A stretch of DNA of 64,000 bases from Rhodamnia argentea. Lineage: Eukaryota > Streptophyta > Magnoliopsida > Myrtales > Myrtaceae. Below are positions 36,112 through 48,756 of the stretch, piece by piece. The notes under the pieces are model-generated. The model ran no database searches. It saw only the letters and a program-made list of their open reading frames with translations, and was not told where the DNA came from. The DNA lies in contig NC_063157.1 in NCBI RefSeq assembly GCF_020921035.1, positions 22,647,015-22,711,014 on the forward strand, written 5' to 3'. The translations under genes and the position numbers were made by a program. Position 1 is the stretch's first letter; each line of letters begins with the position of its first letter.

Positions 36112-37351
36112 CACTGCTTCCGTACTCTGTATGTGAAGGTTCTGTAGATATAACGATGCCTTCATTGTTGGTTGTTTTGGTTTAGCTGAGGAAAATAGAA
36201 ATTAAACCGAAGCCCGTCGAGCTGCGCATTTCAGGTGCTTTCTAATAACATAGAATTAAACCAAAGCCCGTCAAGTCGCGCATTTCAGGTGCTTTCTGAT
36301 ATTTGTCCGAGCCTTCAAAATTTTGCTCTTATTTAATTTGCTTCCTAGTGTATCAGTGGGATCATTGTACTGTTTGTGGTTCTTTTAGTTGTGTATCGCT
36401 GTGAGAATTGTGATTCTTAAGCAGTTTTGTAAGTATTTGTATCCTGTCATTCTTGCCATTAAGCTCTTGATATCTTTGGTTGAGCTTTTTCTCCTTCACG
36501 GGTTGTGTTATGCTTGGTCTGATCCACTTGCCAAATCATGGGTGTCTGATTACTGACCTTATGAATTGCTTCTCTCTCCCTCTCTCTCCCCAATACATGA
36601 ACTAAATAATTGACTTTCTCAGCTGTATGTTGCAGAAGGAAGGGACCGTCCAATTTAATACTAACACCAAAGTTTGTTTGCACTTGAAAAAATTACTTCA
36701 TTGCTAAAAGTGTACACGAATTCAAGTGGTGAGATTCGAGCAATGTGAAAGTGGGATCAAGAGAAAGTCAAAGTAGCTTTGATTAACACCTGTAGGAATT
36801 TGCCGGACTCTTCCGCATAGTCAGATGCTCACTAGTTACATCAGTACTTTTGGCCAGGAACCCGGAAAAAGGAAAAATGGAGAATGTCCTCCGTCATTTT
36901 TCTGCATCTCAGGCAATGCTAAGATAGGAGAGAGGACAACTCATATCAGGGCATGACGAGAGGAACAAACCCAATGCACGATCGGTATTTTATCACTGAA
37001 GCAAATCAAGAAGAACAAAATCCTGTAACTTGGATGGATATACACAAGTGGGTAGAACCGTACTGCCAGTCAAAAATTATATACACCTTGGACAACCTAA
37101 CAAGCAGCAACTACGATTTACACAAGGCTTCTGACTTCCCAATCAAATGATAACTACGGCTATAGTTAACCAGCCCCGCGAGCCACCCCGATAAAGAAAA
37201 ATAGAGAAAAACCTGATCACAAGTCTAATTGCCAATTATTGCTGAAAAGCCAATGCTAGCATAAGTCAAAACTCAAGATTCTTCCGAGCCTTCCTTTGTT
37301 AGGAGCCCCAGAGCTACTGTTTCGATTAGCCGGACTCTCGTACGCGACAAA
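36112..37351. other. Convergent region between the bZIP and phosphatase genes
   Basis: This holds the 3' UTRs of two converging genes. A tandem duplication of a 43-bp unit occurs at 36201-36297. No further gene is supported; the open frame at 36953-37150 has no domain. Confidence 0.5.
36201..36297. repeat. Tandem duplication downstream of the bZIP stop codon
   Basis: Units 36201-36243 and 36255-36297 are near identical ('attaaaccgaagcccgtc' against 'attaaaccaaagcccgtc', both ending 'catttcaggtgctttct'). The period is 54 bp. The duplication starts about 90 bp after the stop codon, so it is probably in the 3' UTR. Confidence 0.85.
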
Positions 37352-40300
37352 CTACTCTTTACCGCCAAATCTCTTTGCAATGATAGGACGAACATCTTCC
37401 GCCTCAACCAGAGTCTCCAAGAAGGGCAGTAGCGCAATCAGCTCACAGTCCAATGGATCGTTGAACCAACTCATGATCGGGATCCCGTTATTCACTTGCC
37501 ACCGGAATACCTAAGACACAGAGAACAGACTTAGAGGAGCTATTGACAAAAGATATGGACAACCGTGTTTTTTAATTAATCAGCTACTTCCCTAGTTGCT
37601 TTTTTTTTTTTTGGCCTCGTATAAGCTCATCAAAAGTTTAGACACCATATTAAAGCCAAGATGCTAGGAAAGGATAAACCAACCTGGGGAGAGTTGTCAA
37701 CTATAGCAACTTTCGCCAGATCAACTCCCAAGACCGTCAGATCTTTAGTGAAAATACCATCTGATAGTATGCATGTTTCGCGATATTCGCGACGAGAGAA
37801 GAACTTCCTATCAGGATCCAGGCGATCGAGAAGCTGTTCAGCATAAAATCTCTGACTGGCTGTAAACAGAACAATCTCAAACATCTCCGACACCCTTTCC
37901 AAGAATGTCTTGAGAAAAGGCCTCTGACGAACATAAAAAGTGTGCTGTTCCATGTTCAAGGAAACTTGTATCGTGAAATCTGCATTATCACACGGTTCCA
38001 AAGTAGAGTGGACAAGAGTTTCTGTAATGTTGCAGCAGATGTACGTCAAATTTGTAAGCTCTATCAAGTAGACATAGGAAAATGCAGCTATCTACAAGGA
38101 GAAACCGTAATCTTCACTCTCTTTGAGAAGAAAGTGACGCTATTAAGTGATGCTAAAAAAGCAGCAATCATTATGATGACTTTCAAATGTCTAGCTCCGA
38201 ACAAAAAAGAAGATAACAAAAAATTAATCAATTCTCAAATAAACACGATGATAAGGCAGTTTAGACGTGCACCAGAGTGCGACGTGCTTAAAGATCGTTT
38301 GTGCAGTCTAAACCTCAAATAATTACCAAAACCTGATTTTTCGGAAAAGCAAAAATATGAAACAAAAGCACTGTGCTCTGCAAACAGGAAGCTTATCAAG
38401 ATTCAGACAACCTAAGGCAATACCAACAATCACTTCAATAAGTGAATGAAGAATCAGATTATCCAAGGGAAGACCTAAGTTCCTCGAAACAATGATGAAA
38501 ATAAATGGAACCAGTACACAAGAGGGAACACGACAATCAAAAGTCAAAACATGGGAGGAAACTCCACACATAGATAAGAAAGTGCGCATACCGTCCAGAT
38601 CAAGAACTAAGGTTATGTGCTTCCCTCTTATCGTTTCTTCGGGCAGTAGTGCTGGCAGGGAGTTAGCTTCCAGATCAGATAGGTCAAGAAAATTTCTAAT
38701 AAACAAGATGGGATCAAAGGAGTCCATTTCAACTGAATCAGCAGGTCTGCAGTTAGCAAGGGCTTGATCACAAATTTTTGAATGATGGGTCACCATATTA
38801 AATATTGCACTCTCTGAATTCATCAAGAGCTCGTCACTTAATGTCTGTCCTTGGAAAAAAGATGTATTTACTGTTTCTTCCGGTAATGGAAAGGGCAACA
38901 TGACGCAATTCCCGGTCATATCAACAAGCATATTGGATTCAGTCCATTCGAGTTGCTGAACAAGGCTACTCTTCATAATATCATCTAATGCCATTGTCCC
39001 GTCACCGTCTTTCCTAGTGTTACCATCAACGTCATCCAAGAAGTGTAGATCCAAATCATGTGAAGATAGATGACCAGAGCAATTAATGCTCCTGGTATTA
39101 TCAGAGTTGATTTCTACTGGCTTCTTCATAGGACAATCTTCCCTCCCTGTGACAAATGAGAAAAGATAATACAGAGATGAGAAAGACGATATATGAAAAA
39201 GTTGGGACATACAGCAATCTGAACTTGCAATTGCCCCAGGAGAGTCATACCTCGTCGCATATACAACAAAACAGCCACCATAAACACTAAAACTGTCTAA
39301 AGAAACTAATCATTTCCGATATTTCACAAGTACATCAGGAACCTCTATCCTTAGATTGACACACTTTAGCTAAATTGGCCAGCTCCAAAATATACATGAG
39401 AGCCAGAATTCCTGTTTGTCTTTACAATCAAAGATAACACTCATTTTGCCATTCTAAGGTTTTGCAATTAAGTTAGAAACTTAAGAGTGGTTGCGTGACT
39501 CCCTCTCACTGCTACAGCAGAGCAGAAGGTGGTAGAAGAAATTTTCGCCCATCTAAACTACTCTGTTCTGCCAGTGGAAACTTCCTCTCTAAGGATCTCT
39601 TAATCATCTGGGGTTCAAAGTTGCTTAGTCTTAGTCAGAATTTTTTAGCTCCAAATTGACACTTTCTATGGAACATGGCAAAAGAAGAAGCACGCACGTG
39701 CATGTACGAACAATACAACCCATCTTCATGAGAAGTGCACCACTAATGTCTCTCACATGAACCAAAGTAGGTCCCACATTGTAAAAATTATGACCATACA
39801 GTATCTATCTCAGTAATACATATCCCATCCTAAACATTGATGATGTTAAAAGCAGGTACCTGAGAATTTTATAAACCAAGATCAATCAACCGTTTAATAT
39901 CATCTTCTATCCTGATTCACACATGTCCTTTTATATTCTTTCTTCCCAGATTTAAATTAACTAGAACAACAAATTGACCAATGAAAAATGCCTACTGCAT
40001 GGAAGATCCCTCGCAAAATAAATTGTGCATCCAAGAAGAAAATTACTGCCTCACAAAAAACCACGATACTGGATTTTATAGGGTTACTGATCCCAACTAC
40101 CTATATCATCAGAAACACTTGAGTCGCAGTCAGTGACCCTGGACTCTACAGGGATAGAGGACACTCTTTCCAAGGGTGAAGGACATGGAGCGTGTGACAA
40201 GTCCTGCCAGGACAAGCAAGTAAATAGATCAGATAACAACAATTATAAATTTCCAGAAAGATTAAGTGAACACACAGGCCCCTTTTATTGGGAATTGCAA

Positions 40301-41293
40301 AAAGGTATGAAAGTTACAATGAGAACACATATTCAGTTCCCCTAATTTACCGTCAAATATTAGATTCATTGAAGTTTCCAAAATCCACCTAGAAAATATT
40401 CATATTCATACTTGAAGCTGTCCTTTAAGAAAAGATTCATATCCATACTTGAAGCTGTTCATCCACTAATTGATTGCCTAGCTCAATCCCATATGTTTTC
40501 TGACTTGCTTTAAATACTTGATTCAACAATGCTCAGTCATACGGAGTTAAATATCATTTTCCACAATACCCTTCAAATAGAGAGAAAGAAAACTATTTCT
40601 TTCCCTTTTTTCTATTATCAGAAAAAAAAAATGCCAATATGAACTTGAAACAAACCAATCTAACGATGACGTAAATTCCAGAAAGCATCAATGAGCCACA
40701 AAGATGTGAAAAATTAAAACAGAGCTGTCTGATACAGGAATTCTAGTAACTGCCCCCGGCATCGTGTACTAATCCAGAAAAGCTTCTAAAACCAATTACT
40801 CACAACTATTGGAGAGGTTAGATCTTCAGAGAATGACAATCGTTCTTGAGCCACAAAGATGTCCTGCTTGCTGTCCTTTTCAGAATGAATGGCTTTATCC
40901 ATTCTGGTTTCTTCTGATATCGCTCCTACATCATGAAAACCCACCAGATGAATCAGTATTAAATCTAACTATTGAAGTCAAAATCATAACTGGGGTCAAA
41001 TTCTGCAAGAAACAAGCATGTTTGCAGGGCTCAAGCATGTCTGTCCGCTCAAGCCCAAAACACAAGAGCACACAGATGGGTGGAAGTAGAATTTTTTTAA
41101 GACATTACAATATGAACCTGACAAACATACCACTTTGACATTCGATCATCTCCGCTTCTACCGCCTCATGGGATTTCCACAAAAAAGAGCTCTTCTTTTT
41201 AGAAATTTTACTTGATTCCTGACAGAACCTATGCAGGTATCCATCTTTCTCACAACTCGTGATGGCTTTGGCCTTCATTTGTAGAGCCGGCAT
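37352..41293 (-). CDS. SSP4: SCP1/FCP1-like small phosphatase (SSP4 type, NIF domain)
   Basis: Six minus-strand exons join in frame to 479 residues: 41293-41131, 40925-40804, 40203-40101, 39146-38592, 38021-37684 and 37510-37352. The N-terminal 300 residues are polar and poorly conserved ([11 protein letters not shown] start, [10 protein letters not shown], an acidic [12 protein letters not shown] stretch). The C-terminal NIF/FCP1 domain starts at about 307 with [14 protein letters not shown], carrying the catalytic DxDxT (D312, D314, T316). It continues with [42 protein letters not shown]-like [23 protein letters not shown] and NNGIPI...WFND. Haloacid-dehalogenase phosphatases of this type dephosphorylate RNA polymerase II CTD serines; the plant SSP4 proteins are nuclear. 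The length and N-terminus resemble SSP4/SSP4b (about 450 aa). A 5'-UTR intron is likely, with acceptor at about 41304 and donor at about 42486. Confidence 0.9.
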
Positions 41294-42700
41294 TGATCCT
41301 CAGCTGTTGAATAGGATGAACACCAATTCAGAGCATATCCAAGGAAAACAACTGCAGCAACTCAATCCCTAAGAGAAAAAAGAAAATGGAACCCGAAACA
41401 CAAGCCAGGTTTGTTCATGCTATGTAAGACTTCCATATCAATTGAAGAAACCATCTAGTCAGAAACTATCAACAATATTAAGCCAAAAGGAAACCAAAGA
41501 AATTTCTAATATATACATAAAAATATGTCATGAGTGCATCTCAAGAAGCTTTTACTCATATCACTGCCTTATGGGTATACACTATCTCAGCCACCTCTCA
41601 ATTGCTTATCCTGAAAGTTATGCCCAAAACCTCATCCAAAACCCGTACTTTGAACAACATCAGTACAGTTGATTGCATTCAAAAGACACAACATAAGCCT
41701 TATAACACAAACAAAACATTCAATTAGAAGCAGAAAGACAGGGGTAACTTTGCACAAGTTACGTTCTTGGCTGAGCCTTGAAAAAAAAAAAAAAAACTGG
41801 GTAAGTCATTATGAACAACTCCAATTATCCAGGTTCCAAATGTTGGGTAGGCTCCACCAGGTTATAATGCTAAATTGATGAACCCAGTAAACTAAAAAAA
41901 TTAATAATATCGTTAAAAGAAACGATTTTTACGGGACATTGAGCAGAAATTCAAAATCCACCTACGACACATCTAGCAATTAGCATCGTATGATGCACAA
42001 ATTGGAAAAGACTTGCAAATTTCACGTAAAAGAGAGAGGTACTCGAGGGGCCAAACAGATCCAGCCAATTGAGCTTCTTAGTTCCTTCTCTCAGATCCGC
42101 CTCGAACTAAAAACTCATAAAATTCATCTCTTCATCGAACAAATTCGGAACTCGGGAAACTATTCATAGCACGTCCACAAAACATGCCCAGAAGGAAAAT
42201 GAAGGATAAAAAAACTGATAAATTACAATTAAAATTGACAATGACCAATTAAGACAGCAAGGAACAAACTTGAAAACACTAGTCGTCGGAGGTCAACAAC
42301 TCTCTTTCAATCCAAGTAAATGAAACGAAAAACCCCAGTTGACCATCTGCCAAGAAACGGAGAACCCCAAAAACAAAATAAACCAGCAGAAAAATCTCGA
42401 ACACCCAAAAGGAAAGACTCGCCACAGAAGCGATTGCTCAATCGAAATGAAAAAATGTCAAAACTTAAGAAGCAATCTGACTTACCCTCGAAGTAAATCA
42501 GCTCAATTCATTCACCACCTCCCCTTCTCTCTCTCCCCCTCCCTCTCTCGACGTGCGATTCAGGAAGAGAGAGGAGAGGACCGAGATGGGTCCGAAGAGG
42601 TGAAGAGCTAGCACGAGCAAGCCTTATATCGGAAGAGAGAGAGGGAGAGAGTCCAATAGAACGAACGAGCGAGGGCAAGGGCAATCATTTGAATCAGCAG
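41294..42700 (-). promoter_or_regulatory. 5' UTR, leader intron and promoter of the SSP4-like gene
   Basis: On the minus strand a GGGTAAGTC donor lies at about 42486 and an ATTCAACAG acceptor at about 41304, consistent with a leader intron of about 1.2 kb. The presumed first exon and core promoter (42490-42680) contain pyrimidine/purine tracts. No other gene is supported. Confidence 0.45.
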
Positions 42701-42904
42701 CAGAAGAATTTCGCTTATTGGGGACGACGACATCGGACGGGGTCAACGGACGGTCGGGATACGATTGGGGCGGGAAGACACTTTGGCACCCGTTGGATGA
42801 TCGACGCGTGTGCTAGCGAGGATCTCCAACTCAGCACGACACAGCGCAACGCGAGGGTGGGATTTTTGCATGTGGTGTGGCGGTAAAGGGGAAAAAAAAT
42901 GAAA

Positions 42905-43365
42905 ATTTGAAAGATGACGTAAATAATCCTTAAATTTTAGCTCGACATCTTCTATGGTCTCTGAATCTTTAATTTATCTAATGTAGTAATTTAATTTGCT
43001 CAAACGACCAATTAAATTTATTTGATGACGTGTGTAATCATCTTTTAATTTGTTCATATGGTCCCTAAATTATTAATGCTTTAACATGTTGGTCATTATT
43101 TTATGAGGTGGATTATTATACCGCGATTTGAGATGAATGTCTTACTTGGATAATTCAAATGTAACCCTTTTTTTTGTTGCCCACCATTCAAATTTGACGA
43201 AATAGAAGCCATATCGATAGATTCCGTTAACTTGAATTAATGGAATGACATTATTGAACATTATTGTATAATTTAGATACTAGATTGAACATTTACTAAT
43301 AGTTTATGGACCGTATGAATAACTTTAAAGTTCAAGATGGCATTATATATTGGACAAAAATCTGC
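42905..43365. mobile_element. Family B inverted-repeat element, copy 5
   Basis: It begins 'gatgacgtaaataatcctt' and carries diverged family B phrases ('tatggtctctgaatcttta', 'gtatgaataactttaaagtt'). It is more degraded than copies 1 and 4, with about 100 bp of unrelated sequence inside (43090-43200). Confidence 0.5.
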
Positions 43366-45535
43366 TCTTTTCGAGAAAAGAGTTGAAGACGTAAGTGTTG
43401 ATTTGGATTAAGTTTCAACAAACCCAAGTCGACTCCTCATTAAATACTTTATATATTGGATCAAAATCCACTTACTAACTTTTAGCTTATACTTTCATAT
43501 ATGGTATTAGAACTAAGTGTTATTCCTTTAGCACCCGCTTGCACGGAAATTAAGGAGTCGCTTATCTTACATTCTCTTTATCGTTCTAAAAAATATTTAC
43601 ACATAAATTACTATTGACAATGAAAATATTTTTAATTGATTAATTATTTCAAGCGATGCAATATATTATTTTTAGGAAATTATTATCTAAATCATTCATT
43701 TTTTCACGAAAGAAATGGAGTCATAGATCCCTCAAGTTTTTCCTCCGCCCTCTATCTCCTTCGATTGATATATTTCTTACTAAACCTTTACTTTGACCTC
43801 AATCAACACCCACTTCGAACAAATTGTGAAAACCTCTCCTTCGACCTCATCTTCTTTGCATGCAATTTTTTTTTGCTCGTGTGCAAATTGCAAACTTTTA
43901 GCTCAAGAGAGGTGAGTTATATATGTTGGCAAAATTCCCAACGAGGGATTGAAATATCCTCATTTTCTCAAAAGACGATTCAAAAAAGACATCATTCCAA
44001 ATAAAAGCCCGAAAGCCTTTCCTTCGACCTCATGTTCTTTACATTCATTTTTTTCCTCTCGTGCGCGCGAAATGCAAAGTTTCAACTCGAGAAAGGCAAG
44101 CTACATAAAAAATTTCAAATAAAGGCTTGACATGATCCCATTTTCTCGAAAGATAGAATAAGAAATTTCAAACAAGGACACGACACTTTCCTTAACCTCA
44201 ATGAAAACCCGTGGACCGGGTCTGAGTCGTTGCTTGACTCGGTGTTGTGGGCGGGCTTTATAGTTTGCTTGTAAGTCCCTGGTTTTCCTCGTTTCGGTTT
44301 GCTTTCGAGTGTAGGCCCAGCTTTTGGTATCCTCCAGTTCAATCCGTACAGGATTTTGAGCTTGGTGGACATGGTAAGTGGTGAGTTTTGCTGATCCTGA
44401 TGCTGCCCTTTAGGTTTCCGACATATGAATGATTTGAAAAATAATTTTTAAAAAATAATTGATTATCACAAAAAATGTTCAAAAATAAGTCGTTGCCACT
44501 AATGAAAATATTTTTCATTCATTGGTAATCTCCAACAATATAAATTATTATTTAAAAAAAAAATATTTCCCAAAACATTTGTTTTGCGTAAATCAAACCG
44601 AGTCTTATTCGAAATGGAGAAAGACAAAACAGCCACGGAGAGAAGGGAAACCCTTTGTGGGTCGGTGTAGTAATTCCTCTTAAAGTTATGTACTGAGTGA
44701 GGTATTATTTAATTGACATGCTTAGTTCATTAAAAGAGTCAATTTCATCCTACAAATTTAATCGACACTCGATAGGCATCGCTATAAGAGCTCCATGCAC
44801 ATTTTGAAATGCCCGATTTAAACCATAACCATGTAGCCCACCTCGAAATATATGATTATGTAAGTATGTTTAAATACGTAAGGTTTTTATGTTCGTATTC
44901 TTCGGGACGAGAGAGGTTCCCCGCGATGCACTTTGGATCGAGATAGTCTTGTTATTTCCATGAAGACGCACTTTTTTTTCGTAATTGTAATTTTACGTCA
45001 TTTGGCACTTGTGTGGTGTCGGGGAAATGGAGTCTCGCATTGAGTAATTTATTTTTGGACCTTCTCTAATGGACCCGGACTTAGGCTTCGACGACATTCT
45101 CAATTGGGTATCACAGCCGACGGCTGATGGGATAGGCACTTTATCACGTGTATTGATGATTAAATGATATCGCACGACGGGAATCTCGTGATTTTGTTGG
45201 ATGCTTCGTGTTCTCAATGTGTTTTGGCTTTTCCCATGTGTCCCAACAGTTAATCCACACGTTCTAATTATATTGGGCTGAATATTGAATGTATTAAGCA
45301 CACGGTCGATAGAGAGGGTTGGCAACCACTAGAAGTCCTCTTATTGATCTACCGGCATTATTGGGGGTGACTTTTTAAAAAATCACTAGATATCCATTTA
45401 CAAAAATCTTTTTCGACAATTAAAAAAAAATACTGTTTCCCTCTTTTACAATTGAACATCAAGCAATTCTTCTTTGAAGGTTAATCTTTTCCTCTAAGCA
45501 TATTTGTTGATAACATATTTCAATCATCGATTAAG
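43366..45535. other. Repeat-rich intergenic DNA with MITE and LTR-like fragments
   Basis: Diverged family G sequence occurs at about 43610-43715 and 44420-44540. Two spots resemble tRNA-Met primer-binding sites of plant LTR retrotransposons: TGGTATTAGAAC at 43502-43513 and TGGGTATCACAGCC at 45105-45118. No polymerase, gag or integrase reading frame is present, so at most short remnants are here. Open frames are not gene-like. Confidence 0.4.
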
Positions 45536-45682
45536 GGTGAGTATGATAACACTTCTATTTCTCTATTTTTCAGAAATAGGTTTGGAACAGAAACAAGAAG
45601 TAGAAATTTTCTAAATTTTTATTTTTGAAATAAAAAGCATAAATAATAATTATTTTCATTGCTCACTTCCTCTCTCTCACAT

Positions 45683-45717
<35 letters not shown>

Positions 45718-46010
45718 ACCTTGACGTCGTCCGTCGATCGCCCGCCGCCGGTCTCCGGTTCCCAACTATTGGTCGTTTCTCTCACGTTCCCGCAGCCGGT
45801 CGCCTCTCTCACGTTCATGCCGCCGATTGTCGTTTGCTTGACGATCTCCGGCCGCTCGTTGTCGGTCTTTGGTCCCCGACTCCTCTCCGTTCTCTCGTGG
45901 GCAACCGTAGAATTTTATGTTATTATCAAACGAATTTTTATTTCGGGAACAGAAATTTTGTATCATTATCAAACGCGTATTTACGTTCGTAAACTCGTCT
46001 ATGAAATACT
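45536..46010. mobile_element. Family F-like element containing a CT microsatellite
   Basis: The ends resemble the family F element in the bZIP intron: 'atgataacacttctatttct' on the left and 'gaacagaaattttgtatcat' with 'tatcaaacgcg' on the right. A (CT)n tract occupies 45687-45716 and a GC-rich patch follows. The open frame 45721-46194 comes from this element and has no domain. Confidence 0.45.
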
Positions 46011-46409
46011 AGAGCCCGGGAAGAGAATGGTTGTCATTTGCACCTTAAAAGTGTCATTCTTCATGATCTGGAATGAGAACAAGAAATCGGGGGATTGTGC
46101 TGAAAATTTTCTGAAATGTTACATTACAATTCAAATGGAAGAGAATTCTCTATATATTAAGTGCAAGGAAATACAAATTAAGAAGAAAAAGTGAAAGATA
46201 CCTTAATTGTATTGTTTTTAGAATGGAAAAACAGGGAGATCCTAAAAGAACCCATTTTTTGAGTGAAAAGATGAAAGGTATTCAAGAAACACCGAGAAAT
46301 CGTAAATTAATATTACCGGATATAGTTCTGGGTTATTTGTCCGGGATCGATATGCCATTTTTCTAAACATAACCAAGCTAGAAATCCAAGCGTGTTAATA
46401 TTTATATTA

Positions 46410-46830
46410 GGGTTTATAGCAATACCACAAAAAATTTATGCGCCAAATTTACCCTAAACTAATATGTTGATCACAAAAAATCCCAAATTGATACACTTAC
46501 GACAAATTTACCCTTCGTAATTTCCTGTTAAATTTTCACCATCAAATTGTTGAGTTGAATGACATGTAGCCGGTGACAGGTGTACCGATTTGGGATTTTT
46601 ACTCTAAATTTGTGTGTACCAGTTTAGAATTTTTCATAGTATTAACCCATTTTAAATGAAATTAATGGATGGTAAATTTGTCACAAGTGTCATATTTGAA
46701 ATTTTTGATGATCAAAAATTTAATTTGAGATAAATTTATTATAATTGTACGGGTTTAGAGTTTTTAGTGGTAAAAAAGTTAATTTGGAGCAAATATGTCA
46801 TAGACGCATCATATTGGGGTTTTTAATGTT
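46410..46830. repeat. Family C interspersed repeat, copy 2
   Basis: It has the same phrase series as the copy at 29.2 kb ('acgacaaatttacccttcg', 'gtaccgatttgggattttt', 'ggtaaatttgtcacaagtg'), first on one strand and then on the other. It is non-coding. Confidence 0.55.
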
Positions 46831-46989
46831 ATTAACCCTTCGTATTATTTGCTTGATATATCTAATGCAAATGAAAAAATATTTTACCTCTAAAATCACA
46901 AAAAAAAAACAATATGCTGCATAAATCAATAAAGAAAATATTTTGATGATATCCACAAATACACAGTATTTTTTTATGCCTATCTCGAC

Positions 46990-48030
46990 TCGATTGGGGA
47001 AAATTGTCAACAAAGTTCTAAACTTATTATATTTTTGCCAATTCAATCATAAATTTATTATATTTATACCAATTCGATTCTAAACCTTTTGCATTTGTGT
47101 CAATTTAGTCCATACGACCAACTTTGATTGGTCGGCGGTGACGGGGTAAATTTTAATATTTTTATTTTTTTTCTTTTTTAACTGTTCATCTCCCTCCTAT
47201 AGGGTAGGCCGCCGCTGAGCCGATAATGTCAGAACACTTTGTTTATCTTCTACATGATTTATTTCTTTCACTGAACCTGCAGGCATTATTGAAACTAGAT
47301 AATCCCCCCCAGTAGTTTAACTCAAGGAGTTAGTAAGATAGCATTTCCATTCACTTACTTGTACTCTGAGTTTCCCCTTTTTGCTTTTAATCCCCGCTGA
47401 AATGGAACTCTTGGGCTGTTGCTAAACACCGGCCGCTCCCCATCGTCGATCTTCAAACTTGAAAACAGTGGGCTGAGCAGCCATGGCCGAGATCGAATGA
47501 CCCATTGAGATTTGAACGCCCGCGTCACGCCTCTGCAATCGCAAGCATTGCAACGAGCGGGAAGGAAGCACAAGAAGGCTGCTAACTCGAAACAAAAAGC
47601 CTTCTTGGATGGCTTTCTCGGGGAGGTCGATCAATGCACAATCAGTCCATTAAAGCTATGTCGTAAAGAAGTGAAAGAGATAGCCGGATTTTTAGAGGAA
47701 GGAGTAGGAAGAAGACGCACAAAAAAAATAAAATAAATAAATAAAAGGAATAAATAAATAAATGAAGAATTTGAAAAAAAACATTAAAATATTATTGAGA
47801 ATTGCTCCGTCAACGTCGGCCGGTGTCCACGTCAATACCAGATGGTCAAAGTGGCCGAATGGACTGAATTGACACGAATGCAAAAAGTTTATGATTGAAT
47901 TGACTAAAAAATAATTTATTATTGAATTGACACAAATGCAAAAGGTTTATGACCGAATCGGCAAAATTAAAAGATTCACAACTAGATTAATAAAAATATA
48001 ATAGGTTTAAGATTTTTTTTGACAAATTTT
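46990..48030. mobile_element. Family A inverted-repeat element, copy 3, with a unique interior
   Basis: The left arm (46990-47145: 'aaattgtcaacaaagttct', 'tgccaattcaatcataaat', 'gtcaatttagtccatacga') faces a right arm (47815-48030: 'tggactgaattgacacgaat', 'atgattgaattgac', 'ataggtttaagattttttt'). The arms are about 150-200 bp and imperfect. Unlike the other copies the interior (about 47190-47740) is not AT-rich filler but balanced, gene-like sequence, so the element may have captured host DNA. Confidence 0.6.
47355..47736. pseudogene. Possible captured gene fragment inside a transposable element
   Basis: The GC level rises and both strands stay open. The minus-strand frame 47573-47355 runs 72 codons and reaches the sequence TACAAGTAAGTGAATGG, a strong splice donor, just before its stop. 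I do not recognise a family; typical segments are KIDDGERPVFSNSPRVPF on the minus strand and KKAANSKQKAFLDGFLGEV on the plus strand. The position between the arms of a family A element suggests transduplication of the kind done by Pack-type elements. It could equally be older unique DNA into which the arms happened to insert. Confidence 0.25.
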
Positions 48031-48384
48031 CCGCTCGATTGATTTTTAATTGAAAGTAACATTTCAAAAGAAGATAAACTCGAAGCACTCCTTTATTACG
48101 TACCCCGCTATTTCCAAGAAGCTTCAAGGACAACAACACATTGGTGCACGTGCGCCCACAGTTCCCCCTCTCGATTCCACCTGCTCCACTCCACCCCGTC
48201 ATCATCATCATCTCTCAAAAAGCTCAAACCCCCACATGATAAATTGAAAACGACATGAATTCTAACAAAAAAAATAAAATAAAAAATATATCAACTGAAA
48301 ATAAAATGATAAGACATTGGAAAGTGAGACTCCTCTTTTGTAATTTTCCTCGATTATTCTTCCCAACCTTTGCAATTCTTCGTG

Positions 48385-48545
48385 CATTTTTTAATACAAA
48401 AAAAAAAATCTCAAATCGGTAAAATTTATCCAAAATCAATTTTTTGGCCACAAAAAAATTTTAAACCGACACACTTGTGACACATTTACCATCCGTTAAT
48501 TTTTGTTGAGTTTATTATCCTAGTTCACTCTTAAATTAGGGTTAC
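48385..48545. repeat. Family C repeat, copy 3, left part
   Basis: The phrases 'caatttttttggccac', 'ttaaaccgacacacttgtg' and 'acatttaccatccgttaat' match the left half of family C. The right half follows only after 49.45 kb, with an hAT-like element between. Confidence 0.5.
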
Positions 48546-48756
48546 GTCCAGCAGATGATTCTTCTACAATTAGTACATCGCACCTTACATCATTTAATTA
48601 AAATTGAAAAAGAATATATATAATAGTAGCTATTCATATGCTCAAGCCCAAACTACCAACAAAAAAATACGGACTTAAACTATAAAAGCCCTCTGGTGCT
48701 CGGAAGCACTGCTCCTTGGAGACCCTCATGGGGTGGCTCCCCCGAACCCCGCTCGC

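Noticed and set aside
45721-46194. 157-codon plus-strand open frame
   Set aside because: It begins in a CT-microsatellite flank inside a family F-like element, has no domain, and its second half is AT-rich spacer.
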